DNA from: Fimbriimonadaceae bacterium
GTDB lineage: Bacteria; Armatimonadota; Fimbriimonadia; Fimbriimonadales; Fimbriimonadaceae
Assembly: GCA_019187105.1 (NCBI GenBank)
Contig: JABAQM010000001.1
Coordinates: 3,068,734 to 3,132,733 of the forward strand
Direction of reading: 5' to 3'
Length of the DNA: 64,000 nt
The notes beneath the pieces are model-generated. The model was not told the DNA's origin. It searched no databases and was given only the letters and a program-made list of their open reading frames with translations. The position numbers were made by a program, and so were the translations under genes. This document shows, in pieces, positions 47,177 to 54,573 of the stretch (positions are counted from its first letter, which is position 1; each line of letters opens with the position of its first letter).

Positions 47177-47812
47177 ATGGCTCTCGAAGGTCTGGGCGCC
47201 AGCGCGCGATGGTGTCAAAGTGGAGCAGATAGTCCTGGACGGGCGTTTGGGTATCAGTCCGAACCGGATTCGGGCCTGCAACTGCTGGGCCACCGCTACT
47301 ACGACCCGTCCGCGGGTCGGTTCCTGAGCCGGGACAAGGCGAAGGATGGACGCAACTGGTACGGGTACTGCGGGAATTCGCCGCTAACGAGTGCGGATCC
47401 TACGGGAGAATTCGTTTGGTTCATTGTTGGCGCAGTTGTGGTGGCAGCCGTTCTAACATCAGGGTGTAGAGGGGTCAGGGCCTTTCCGCGGCGAGCACCT
47501 AAGGTGGCACCTCCCAACTCGGGCCTGCCCAAGCGAGGTCCAGGACACAACCAAAGAGCAGACTACGGAAGACGCTATCATGAACAGTGGCAACCAAAAC
47601 CCGGCTACGTGATAGAGTACGTTCTACCAAGCGGAAAGAAGGTTGACGCTCTAAATGAAAAGACGCTGCATATCATCGAGCTCATCACAACCACCGCCAA
47701 TAGAGCGGCTAAAAGGAGGCAAGTTGAAGGCTACATTCGTGTGCTCAATCAAGTTAAACCTGGTCCAAAGCCATGGACTTATTCTTTTGAGACCTATGTC
47801 AATCCTTACTAA
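47177..47812 (+). CDS. Truncated Rhs-core cassette with type-D toxin tip (restriction-endonuclease-like)
   Basis: The first 25 residues are not core-like; from FGYQSEPDSGLQLLGH onward it is the end of an Rhs core (GHRYYDPSAGRFLSRD, SADPTG). The tip has a hydrophobic helix (FIVGAVVVAAVLTSG), then YGRRYHEQWQPKPGYVIEYVLPSGKKVDAL and TLHIIELIT. This order (a WxxxPG segment, then GKKVDA and IIEL) recalls the Tox-REase-9 group, where the last motif is normally ELK; here it reads ELI, so the catalytic lysine may be missing. A DUF4304-like gene follows after 6 bp. Expression as written is doubtful without a core start. Confidence 0.7.
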   Translation: MALEGLGASARWCQSGADSPGRAFGYQSEPDSGLQLLGHRYYDPSAGRFLSRDKAKDGRNWYGYCGNSPLTSADPTGEFVWFIVGAVVVAAVLTSGCRGVRAFPRRAPKVAPPNSGLPKRGPGHNQRADYGRRYHEQWQPKPGYVIEYVLPSGKKVDALNEKTLHIIELITTTANRAAKRRQVEGYIRVLNQVKPGPKPWTYSFETYVNPY

Positions 47813-47818
47813 GAGCCC

Positions 47819-48280
47819 ATGACACCGCAACATAAGCAGCATATTTATCGAGTTCTATTGTCACCTCTAAAAGACTTAGGATTTCGCGTTGTGCGCAATC
47901 GAGCAACAAGAAGCGTCGACGACATTGTCCATATTGTGGAGGTTCAGTTGTCGTCCTTCGGCGAAACGGCTTACGTTATACTCCGCATAAACTCTTCGAC
48001 GTTACCACTAATCAAAAATATGTCGCACATCGAGGCAAGACTCAATCACTTGCCCGAACTTCGAAATCGAATAGACGAACAGTGGCTGGTTGTCTCAGAC
48101 ACTGCGCTGGGTCACCAGCGATTGGAGGAAGCCAAACAACAGATTCTTTCTATTGGCGTGCCGTTACTAAACAGGGTTACAAGCCTGGCTGACATGGTTC
48201 GCTTTGTTCGTTCGACCGAGAGCGAGCATCACGGGATTGAGGCAAATCTATACTACCATGTGCACGGGAAACCGATCTAG
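47819..48280 (+). CDS. DUF4304-like putative immunity protein for the type-D toxin
   Basis: This 153-residue protein begins 6 bp after the type-D tip. The N-terminal LLSPLKDLGFRVVRNRATRSVDDIVHIVEVQLSSFG fits the DUF4304 pattern better than the two paralogues at 35919 and 43102, and is followed by TAYVILRINSS and ARLNHLPELR. It is cytoplasmic. Its distance from the other two suggests that one immunity fold serves several different nuclease tips in this locus. Confidence 0.7.
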   Translation: MTPQHKQHIYRVLLSPLKDLGFRVVRNRATRSVDDIVHIVEVQLSSFGETAYVILRINSSTLPLIKNMSHIEARLNHLPELRNRIDEQWLVVSDTALGHQRLEEAKQQILSIGVPLLNRVTSLADMVRFVRSTESEHHGIEANLYYHVHGKPI

Positions 48281-48358
48281 GATGTGAAGCATTTGTGCGG
48301 TTACCTTCGAATAGCCGGCATGTGAGGACCCACTGCTGCGCCAAGTAAGCTTCCCGCC

Positions 48359-48795
48359 ATGACGTACACCGAAGCCCTACCCGAACTGATCGAAGACGCC
48401 TCTCGTGAGCCGTTCAAGAATGCGGACCGGAACAAGGATAAGCTCGATTACAAGGCCGGCGAATTCAACCGCACGCCGATGGAGATGCTCGTGGAGTGCG
48501 CCACCGTTCCCGCTTCCCTCGCCAAGACGATCCGCGACCAGGCCCTTCCGGCTGACATGGAAGAGGAAACCCACGCAACCGGTGGATTCGACTCGATCGA
48601 GGCGTGCCGTAGGCATTTCGATTCGACCAAGGGCGAGTTGTATGAGGCCATCCGCGCCTTCCCCGACGAGAAGCTCGGCGAGATTCTAGACACCCCGTGG
48701 GGGAACTTTCCTTGGCGCGATTTTATGCCTATGCCTATTGGAACCCGATGTATCACGTCGGCCAGATGGCCTACATCCAAATGATCCACGCCGAC
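48359..48795 (+). pseudogene. DinB-like (DUF1569/DinB superfamily) protein, frameshifted
   Basis: The first 123 codons (frame of 48359) read like a small DinB four-helix protein: EALPELIEDASREPF, then EFNRTPMEMLVECATVPASLA and TPWGNFPWRDFM. At about 48727 one G appears to be missing: with ATGGCC instead of ATGCC the sequence continues AYAYWNPMYHVGQMAYIQMIH, the expected C-terminal helix, which is found in the next frame. In the first frame translation stops at 48784. It is GC-rich, unlike its immunity-gene neighbours. It may be a broken chromosomal gene caught in the island, or intact with a sequencing error. Confidence 0.65.
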
Positions 48796-48840
48796 GGCAA
48801 TGGACTTTTAGGGTCCAAGCGGGGGCCGCCATCGCTCGCA

Positions 48841-49155
48841 ATGACCCACATCTCGGTGCTTCCCATCTACTCTTCCAGCGATAAGAGAGAAATCCTCGAC
48901 ATGGAATATCGCCTAAACAGAGACCACGGCGGGCCGCTGAATAAGGAAGCCTATTCCAGGTATGTTCGAAACGGTTGGCAGACCGGTTTACCAGAGCATT
49001 TCGCGAAACAGCTCGCAGGGTTGATGTTGCCGTGGTGGATCCAGCTACCTGTTGCCCTCGAAGAGTATGTGAAGAACGAACATATTATACCAATGGTGGA
49101 GACAGCACGCAAAAGGAGGCAGCAGAGTCTTGAATATTGGCTATCAGAAGAGTGA
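48841..49155 (+). CDS. Hypothetical protein in the immunity array
   Basis: ATG 48841 starts a 104-residue frame, which is also open upstream into the shifted DinB segment, so a fusion is possible. Readable features are YSSSDKREILDMEYRLN, HGGPLNKEAYSRYV and a hydrophobic segment LAGLMLPWWIQLPVAL, followed by a basic C-terminus. I do not recognise a family. It sits among unknown small genes downstream of the toxin cassettes and could be an orphan immunity gene or a toxin remnant. Confidence 0.4.
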   Translation: MTHISVLPIYSSSDKREILDMEYRLNRDHGGPLNKEAYSRYVRNGWQTGLPEHFAKQLAGLMLPWWIQLPVALEEYVKNEHIIPMVETARKRRQQSLEYWLSEE

Positions 49156-49319
49156 GAGTGCGATTCCGACATTATACAGTATCATAGTTAGGTTCGCCTC
49201 GGAGATTACGACCGAGAGGAGAGTGGATTATTAGCTCCGACTTAGTCTTAACGCTCTTCCATCACTTTGGGGGTCCTGAGCACGTTTCCCTAGATGCAAG
49301 CGCTTCACTTCTTAGTCAC

Positions 49320-49754
49320 TTGCTTGGCCAGTTGAATCGGAAGGCAGACCTGAACCGGCCCAGAGTTCAACTGGCTGCAATCTTACAAGTCAGGGGATCA
49401 ATTCAGGACTTCCGTCAAAGTAAGGGGCCAACGACTCGCGTCATGGGTAATGGGACAATGATCCGAGGCATTACGACAATTGATGGATCTGCGGTCATGG
49501 AGAACGGCGGAGACCATTACCGACGGGTGGTGGCCACGGAGATCGGAAATCTGCTCCAAGCCATGATTCAGCGACTCCTCGTCCAGAATCCACGGTTTGA
49601 CAGCAAGGGCTTCTTAGCTGACCTGAATAAGGCCCTGGCTGTGTTTATTGACAACCCCGAAATGAGTGAGATCTTGCAGCTGAAAGATGGTGCCAGGGAA
49701 GGCTACGAAGCTTTTTTGCGTATATTGGAAGAGCGTACAAAGGAACAGAAGTAG
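49320..49754 (+). CDS. Hypothetical protein in the immunity array
   Basis: The frame starts with TTG 49320 but stays open to 49188, and the upstream codons (TLFHHFGGPEHVSLDASASLL) look like real protein, so an unusual start such as ATT 49227, behind GAGAGGAGAG, is possible. The C-terminal half is helical (VVATEIGNLLQAMIQRLL, FLADLNKALAVFI, YEAFLRILEERTKEQK). The central part has a Gly/Thr-rich segment (VMGNGTMIRGITTIDGSA). No known domain is recognised. The function is unknown; position suggests an orphan immunity gene. Confidence 0.45.
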   Translation: MLGQLNRKADLNRPRVQLAAILQVRGSIQDFRQSKGPTTRVMGNGTMIRGITTIDGSAVMENGGDHYRRVVATEIGNLLQAMIQRLLVQNPRFDSKGFLADLNKALAVFIDNPEMSEILQLKDGAREGYEAFLRILEERTKEQK

Positions 49755-49869
49755 CAAAGAATGAGCGAACTTACGGGCATCTACGAGCTCCAAGCATTTG
49801 TAAGAAAATGAAACTGGTCGACTCGTTGGTTGGACGAGCTAGAGCGAATCGCCAGCGAAACTTTGGGAA

Positions 49870-50388
49870 GTGGGTAAGTCCGGATTAAGCTTAAGGTCAG
49901 AGATGCTTAACAGAATACATCCTCACCGGTTCGGACTGTCAGGTTTCAGCCACGGACCGGAGTGGCTCTATTACCAACGGGTTAGTCATGACTCGGCCTT
50001 GCTCAGACTCTTCCGGGAAGTAACAGGCAGTAGTCGCGACAGTTTTGCGATCGACTTCCATGTTGTTACGGGTGGTTCACTAGCCGGTGGTGAAATTCGA
50101 GACGGCATTCGTCGACGAGAAACAGAGTGGCCAAAGGAAAATTCCGCTTGCGTTACGATCGGAGTATCGCTGAGCACAATCGAGACTCCATCCGAGGAGG
50201 ACTTTCGACTGGCGTACGCGAACCTCCTAAGGAACGGAGCGAACTCGTTGGCTAGCTATTACGAAAGAAAGAGCCTTCCTTTGGACTTTGCGGCGATTCG
50301 AATGGATATGGATTCAGTTCTCGAAGCCTATCTTAGATTGACTCTTCCGATTCCCAATACGCCCTCGTATAGTAAGGGTTCCTGGTAG
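49870..50388 (+). CDS. Hypothetical protein in the immunity array
   Basis: This 172-residue frame starts with GTG 49870; ATG 49903 (MLNRIHPHRFGL) is an alternative start. It shows alternating beta strands and helices (SFAIDFHVVTGGSLAGG, SACVTIGVSLSTIE, FRLAYANLLRNGANSLASYY) and no signal peptide. I do not recognise it. It follows 115 bp that contain only very short frames. Its composition and setting match the other immunity-like genes. Confidence 0.45.
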   Translation: MGKSGLSLRSEMLNRIHPHRFGLSGFSHGPEWLYYQRVSHDSALLRLFREVTGSSRDSFAIDFHVVTGGSLAGGEIRDGIRRRETEWPKENSACVTIGVSLSTIETPSEEDFRLAYANLLRNGANSLASYYERKSLPLDFAAIRMDMDSVLEAYLRLTLPIPNTPSYSKGSW

Positions 50389-50541
50389 GTGACTCAGGCC
50401 GAGCATTAAGCGGTATTTCGGTGAAAACCATGTTGCGATATGTAATGCCAGACTATGGGAAGCTCCGCGCGGCTTGTTCTGCGGACTTTTGTGGAGCATG
50501 CTGACAGAGATCCGTTTCGGCACGTGCCAAAGTAAAAACCC

Positions 50542-51138
50542 ATGTCGCACCCACGCCCTTACCCATCTCCTACCAGGACCTTTGAAGAGCAGTATGCGGA
50601 TGGCATTGATCGCGTTTTGTTTCATGGTCGAAACATGGTTCAGGCTGCGGTCATAAACATCCCAGGCGACGACGTCGCTCTTGAGCTGAGAGCAGAGCCG
50701 AATCTCAATGGGAAGGACCGGGTCGCCACGGTCGACGCTTTTAACTGTCTCATTGCAACCCCCGGTTCTCTAGATTGGGCGGTGCAGTTTCAGGTTGACG
50801 CTCTAAAAGAGATTGGGTACACCCTCTTCACCAAGGTTAAGCCCAACGCCATCGTTTGTATCGGACACAAGTACAAAGACGAAACCGGCATGTGGCGATG
50901 GCGAGAGGGTAACTACGGCGTTGAGATTCAACTCAATGGGCGGTCATCGGCGCGGCTTGCGATGTCCGAAGGCCTGGAGTATGTCGAGTTTGAAGTCATG
51001 GTCCTGCACGCGAGACTCGTTCGGTGCAGACCCCTTCACGGGAAAGATTTGCCTTGGTTTGGCGGCTTCCGCAAGCCGCGAGTCCGAGACTGGCCGGACG
51101 ATGGTTATCCGGGAATAATTGAGTTGGAGCCGACGTAG
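50542..51138 (+). CDS. Hypothetical protein at the right end of the island
   Basis: This 198-residue protein has no signal peptide. Recognisable segments are FHGRNMVQAAVINIPGDDVALELRAE, ALKEIGYTLFTKVKPNAIVCIGHKYKDE and YVEFEVMVLHARLVRCRPL. The mixed alpha/beta pattern with an Imm-like small soluble fold is compatible with an immunity role, but I know no matching family. Its stop is 72 bp before the convergent stop of accA. It has no toxin gene next to it. Confidence 0.45.
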   Translation: MSHPRPYPSPTRTFEEQYADGIDRVLFHGRNMVQAAVINIPGDDVALELRAEPNLNGKDRVATVDAFNCLIATPGSLDWAVQFQVDALKEIGYTLFTKVKPNAIVCIGHKYKDETGMWRWREGNYGVEIQLNGRSSARLAMSEGLEYVEFEVMVLHARLVRCRPLHGKDLPWFGGFRKPRVRDWPDDGYPGIIELEPT

Positions 51139-51176
51139 GAAGGAATTCCACAGCTAAGGTTTGCAGTGGACAAGAG

Positions 51177-51218
51177 GGCAGTTAATCTCATTTGGTGCGA
51201 TGAGACTTTCTAACTGCC
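51177..51218. repeat. Imperfect inverted repeat at the island/accA boundary
   Basis: GGCAGTTA (51177-51184) pairs with TAACTGCC (51211-51218), and inside it ATCTCAT pairs with ATGAGA. It overlaps the accA stop codon. It may be a bidirectional terminator without a U-run or a scar of the rearrangement at this border. Confidence 0.45.
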
Positions 51219-52187
51219 AGGAGTCAGCATCTGTCCCATGGCGCGGAACTTCTCGTACCGCAGCCGCTTCAGCTCCTCGCCGCTTGCCCCGGCGAGGTCG
51301 TCCAGGGATTGCAGGATCGCCGATTTGACGATCTCCGAGGCTTCCATCGCATTCCGGTGGGCGCCGCCAAACGGTTCGGGCAGAATCTCGTCGATCAAGC
51401 CGAACTCCTTGGCCGATTGGGCGGTGAGGCGCAGCGCCGCCGCCGCCTGGGGGCCCTTTTCCGGCTGACGCCACAGGATCGCCGCGCACCCCTCGGGCGG
51501 GATGACGCTGTAAATCGCGTGCTCTTGCATCAGGACGCGGTTGGCGACGCCGATGCCGATCGCGCCGCCGCTGCCGCCCTCGCCGATCACCGCCGTGACC
51601 ACCGGCACCCGCAGCTCAAACATCGCGAGCATGGAAGCGGCAATCGCCTCGCTGATGCCGCGCGACTCGCTCTCCACCCCCGGATCGGCGGCAGGGGTGT
51701 CGACGAACGTGATCACCGGCAGCTTGAAGCGGTTCGCCATTTCGAACAGCCGGATCGCCTTGCGATAGCCTTCGGGCTTGGCCATGCCGAAGTTGCGGGC
51801 CTGCCGCTCCTGGATGTTGCGGCCCTTTTGGTGGCCGAGGACGACTACGGGACGCCCATCGATGCGCGCGGTGCCCCCGACGATGGCTTGATCCGCGCCA
51901 TAGCGGCGGTCACCTTGCAGCTCGACGAACTCGGTAAACGCGGTGTTGATGTAATCGAGGGTGTACGGACGCTTGGTGGCGCGGGCGACGAGAACCTTTT
52001 CCCACGGCCCGAGCCGCGAATACATGATCGAGATGTAGTTCTCGATGCGCTTTTCGTAGCCGGCAATCTTGGCTTCGATATCCTTGCGCTTGGCAGGATC
52101 GGAACGCTCGGCGATCACGCGGAGCTTGGCGATCGAGTCCTCGAGCTCGCGCAGCGGCCGTTCCCAATCGGCCCAGTTACTGGCCAC
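51210..52187 (-). CDS. accA: Acetyl-CoA carboxylase carboxyltransferase subunit alpha
   Basis: This 325-residue cytoplasmic protein forms, with AccD, the carboxyltransferase that moves the carboxyl group from biotin to acetyl-CoA for fatty acid synthesis. The N-terminal helical part contains the GYEKRIENY stretch. The crotonase-like core shows LQGDRRYGADQAIVGG, NFGMAKPEGYRKAIRL, FVDTPAADPGVESESRG and the oxyanion-loop segment GEGGSGGAIGIG. Length is normal. It overlaps accD by 11 bp. Its 3' end borders the Rhs island, and a diverged, inverted copy of that 3' end marks the far border at 33.98 kb. Confidence 0.95.
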   Translation of the reverse strand: MASNWADWERPLRELEDSIAKLRVIAERSDPAKRKDIEAKIAGYEKRIENYISIMYSRLGPWEKVLVARATKRPYTLDYINTAFTEFVELQGDRRYGADQAIVGGTARIDGRPVVVLGHQKGRNIQERQARNFGMAKPEGYRKAIRLFEMANRFKLPVITFVDTPAADPGVESESRGISEAIAASMLAMFELRVPVVTAVIGEGGSGGAIGIGVANRVLMQEHAIYSVIPPEGCAAILWRQPEKGPQAAAALRLTAQSAKEFGLIDEILPEPFGGAHRNAMEASEIVKSAILQSLDDLAGASGEELKRLRYEKFRAMGQMLTPGS

Positions 52188-53025
52188 GCACGCCTCCGAG
52201 CACGCCGACGACCTGGATCAGGGTATCGCGGAGCTCGCGACGGGGCACGATCCGGTCCACCATCCCGTGCTTGTAGCAGAACTCCGCGGTTTGAAAGTCG
52301 TCTTGCGCCTTGACAACCTGGGCCTGCTTGCTGACGCGCGCTCCGGCAAACCCGATCATTGCCTTGGGCTCGGCGAAGATGATGTCGGCGACGCTGGCAT
52401 AGGAGGCCAGCACGCCCGCCATCGTCGGATCGGTAAAAACGGCGACGAAAGGCGCTCCGGCCTCTCGGCACCGTTCGACGGCCGCGGTGGTCTTCGCCAT
52501 CTGCATCAGGCTCAACAGCCCTTCCTGCATGCGGGCTCCTCCTGAGGCACAGAAGATGATGCAGGGGCATTTCTCTTCGGCCGCGCGCTCCAGGGTGCGA
52601 GTGATCTTTTCGCCGGCGACGCTGCCCATGGAACCGCCCATGAACCCGAAATCGGAAACGGCGGTGGTTACGGCCATGGCGTTCAGCATGGCGCGGCCGG
52701 AGACGATCCCGTCGCCGCGTTCGAATTTGGTCATCGATTGCGACAGCTTGGTGTGGTAATCGGGAAACTGCAGCGGGTCGCCGCTCATGAGCTCCTGGTC
52801 AAGCTCTTGAAACGAGCCCGGATCGAACGTGACCTCGATGCGCTTGGAGGCGCTGAGGCGGTGGTGGTGGCCACAGTGGGTGCACACATGGAGATTCGCT
52901 TCGAACTCGCGTTTGAAGAGGATCTTCTTGCAAGAGGTGCATTGCAGGAAAGCATCCGCCGATGACGGTTGTGCGGAGGCCCCTGACCGCATAGGCTCCA
53001 GAGGATACCCTGGGGTGCCGTTCAT
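52177..53025 (-). CDS. accD: Acetyl-CoA carboxylase carboxyltransferase subunit beta
   Basis: The frame is open to 53271, but the upstream part belongs to another, frameshifted gene. ATG 53025 gives 282 residues, close to the family norm, and overlaps that gene's proper stop (TGATG). AccD carries the zinc ribbon (C29, C32, C48, C51) and the acyl-CoA carboxyltransferase core, with DYHTKLSQSMTKFERGD, FMGGSMGSVAGEKITR, IIFCASGGARMQEGLLSLMQMAKT and FTDPTMAGVLASYASVADI. It pairs with AccA, encoded directly downstream. Confidence 0.93.
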   Translation of the reverse strand: MNGTPGYPLEPMRSGASAQPSSADAFLQCTSCKKILFKREFEANLHVCTHCGHHHRLSASKRIEVTFDPGSFQELDQELMSGDPLQFPDYHTKLSQSMTKFERGDGIVSGRAMLNAMAVTTAVSDFGFMGGSMGSVAGEKITRTLERAAEEKCPCIIFCASGGARMQEGLLSLMQMAKTTAAVERCREAGAPFVAVFTDPTMAGVLASYASVADIIFAEPKAMIGFAGARVSKQAQVVKAQDDFQTAEFCYKHGMVDRIVPRRELRDTLIQVVGVLGGVRGQ

Positions 53026-53271
53026 CAGGACGAGAATAACGGCAGGAGGATCCAGGTCGCGACCCCGATCAGCAGGAGGACCACGAAGGCGATCCGAACC
53101 CACTTTGGCCCGCCAAGCGCCATGCCGGGGAACACGTGGACCCGGCGTCAGCTGCGGCGCGGGCGCTCCGGTGGCCAGGACGGGAGGAATGTTGCCGCAA
53201 TGCTCGCACATATCACCCGTGGCGAGCTCGCCGCAGTCTTCGCAAACCCAGGGCGGGCGTTCGTCGCTCAT
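53025..53271 (-). pseudogene. Small zinc-ribbon plus transmembrane protein, frameshifted
   Basis: The first 55 or so codons encode a zinc ribbon (VCEDCGELATGDMCEHCG, residues 9-26) and a Pro/Ala linker. In the given frame translation would run on into accD. If one base of a CCCC run (53127-53130) is removed, the sequence becomes GPKWVRIAFVVLLLIGVATW, an evident membrane helix, and ends at a TGA overlapping the accD start. The start overlaps the response-regulator stop (ATGA). These flush overlaps suggest an original 81-residue tail-anchored zinc-ribbon protein. It may be broken here or the base may be a sequencing error. Confidence 0.65.
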
Positions 53272-53834
53272 ACCGATGTGGCGAGAATGATGGCTTCGGC
53301 CACTTCCTTCATCGACTTCCTCGCATTCATCGACTGCGTCTGGATCCGGCGGTAGGCCTCTGCCTCCGTGACGTTCTGCGTTTTCATCAGGATGCCCTTG
53401 GCCCGGTCGATCAGCTTCCGGGTCTCGAGACGATCCTCGAGGCTGGCGACCTCCTGGGAGAGCTGGAGATTGGCTTCATAGCGGCTCCGCGCAACCTCGA
53501 TCGCGGGGGGCAGGTCCCCCGGCTTGAACGGTTTGACCAGGTAACCAAAAACGCCGGCTTCCTTTGCGCGCTCCACCAACTCCTTGTCGCTGTATGCGGT
53601 GAGCAAGATAACCGGGGCGATTCCTCCATCGGCGATCTTTGCTGCGGCATCGATGCCGTCCTGGTGCGGCATCTTCACATCTAGGATGCACATGTCCGGC
53701 TTGTTGGCTTCGGCCAGGTTGACAGCCTCTATCCCGTCGCCGGCTTCGGCGATGATCTCGTAGCCCAGGTTCTCGAGCATCTGGCGCAGATCGAGTCGTA
53801 TGATGGGGTCGTCGTCGGCAATCAGTACGCGCAT
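53268..53834 (-). CDS. ANTAR-domain response regulator
   Basis: This 188-residue cytoplasmic protein has an N-terminal receiver domain with the acidic pair ADDD (residues 6-9), the phospho-acceptor Asp in CILDVKMPHQDG (about residue 52), LLTAYSD, and the conserved Lys in YLVKPF. A coiled linker leads to a C-terminal ANTAR domain (KLIDRAKGILMKTQNVTEAEAYRRIQTQSM in part), which binds RNA hairpins and prevents transcription termination in the AmiR/NasR/EutV class. No clear tandem-hairpin ANTAR target was found in the window. It is the first gene of a set with the zinc-ribbon gene, accD and accA. Confidence 0.9.
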   Translation of the reverse strand: MRVLIADDDPIIRLDLRQMLENLGYEIIAEAGDGIEAVNLAEANKPDMCILDVKMPHQDGIDAAAKIADGGIAPVILLTAYSDKELVERAKEAGVFGYLVKPFKPGDLPPAIEVARSRYEANLQLSQEVASLEDRLETRKLIDRAKGILMKTQNVTEAEAYRRIQTQSMNARKSMKEVAEAIILATSV

Positions 53835-53899
53835 GGCTTTGGTCCTTCCGCTTGCACCACGCTGTGCCGGCAGCTATTAGTCAGAATACTCGCCGGAAA

Positions 53900-54520
53900 C
53901 TATGACGTTCCAAACAGACGGTCGCCAAAGTCCCCCAAACCGGGAAGAATGTACTTCAGCTCGTTGAGCTCGCGGTCGAGAGCGGCGGTCACGATGTCGA
54001 CGTCGGGGTGATCGCTCTGCAGGCGAGCGACGCCCTCCGGCGCACTGACGACGGAAACCATGACGATCGCCTTCGCCCCCGCGCCTTTGATCAGTGCCAG
54101 GGCTTGCGATGCCGAGCCGCCGGTGGCCAGCATCGGATCGAGGCAGAGGGTAAATCGCTCTCCGATGGCTGGCAGCTTGCAGTAGTAGCTGTGGGCAATC
54201 GCGGTATCGTGGCTGCGCTCCAAGCCGATATAGCCGACGGAGACGTCGGCGAACATTGCAAGGGCGGGTTCGAGCATGCCGAGGCCCGCCCGAAGAACGG
54301 GGACCACCACCAAACCCTGATCCATCGACTCTCCGGAACAGGGTTCCAAGGGCGTTTGAACGGTGTCAGTCTTGGTCCTCAGCGTACGGGTGGCTTCCAG
54401 AATGAGAAGTTGCGAGAGCGTCATCGCGTGTTTGCGGAACGCTTCCGGACGGGTGTTTTGATCGCGGAGCCGCATGACGAGATGCTTGGCAAGGGGATGG
54501 TCGAGGACGCGCACGGCCAT
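53900..54520 (-). CDS. upp: Uracil phosphoribosyltransferase
   Basis: Salvages uracil to UMP using PRPP. The frame is open to 54571, but ATG 54520 gives the canonical start AVRVLDHPLAKHLVMRLRD and 206 residues, matching the family length of about 208. Motifs present include VVPVLRAGLGML, ERSHDTAIAHSYYCKLP (a family block with some divergence), the PRPP-binding loop LDPMLATGGSASQAL, and GDFGDRLFGT at the C-terminus. PRPP synthase (prs) is encoded 1.4 kb away on the other strand. Divergent from glmU with a 53-bp gap. Confidence 0.94.
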   Translation of the reverse strand: MAVRVLDHPLAKHLVMRLRDQNTRPEAFRKHAMTLSQLLILEATRTLRTKTDTVQTPLEPCSGESMDQGLVVVPVLRAGLGMLEPALAMFADVSVGYIGLERSHDTAIAHSYYCKLPAIGERFTLCLDPMLATGGSASQALALIKGAGAKAIVMVSVVSAPEGVARLQSDHPDVDIVTAALDRELNELKYILPGLGDFGDRLFGTS

Positions 54521-54573
54521 GAACCGATCATACGCCACGAACCGCTCCTTCGGGGTATCGTCCCTTCGCACCC

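Noticed and set aside
33278-51210. Insertion sequences or phage integrase explaining the Rhs island
   Set aside because: No transposase, integrase or resolvase motif (DDE, Tyr or Ser recombinase) was seen in any frame, and no target-site duplication was recognised; homologous recombination between rhs cores explains the mosaic better.
51309-52313. 334-codon plus-strand frame opposite accA
   Set aside because: Antisense to a conserved gene, full of Arg/Asp/Ala strings typical of shadow frames in high-GC DNA.
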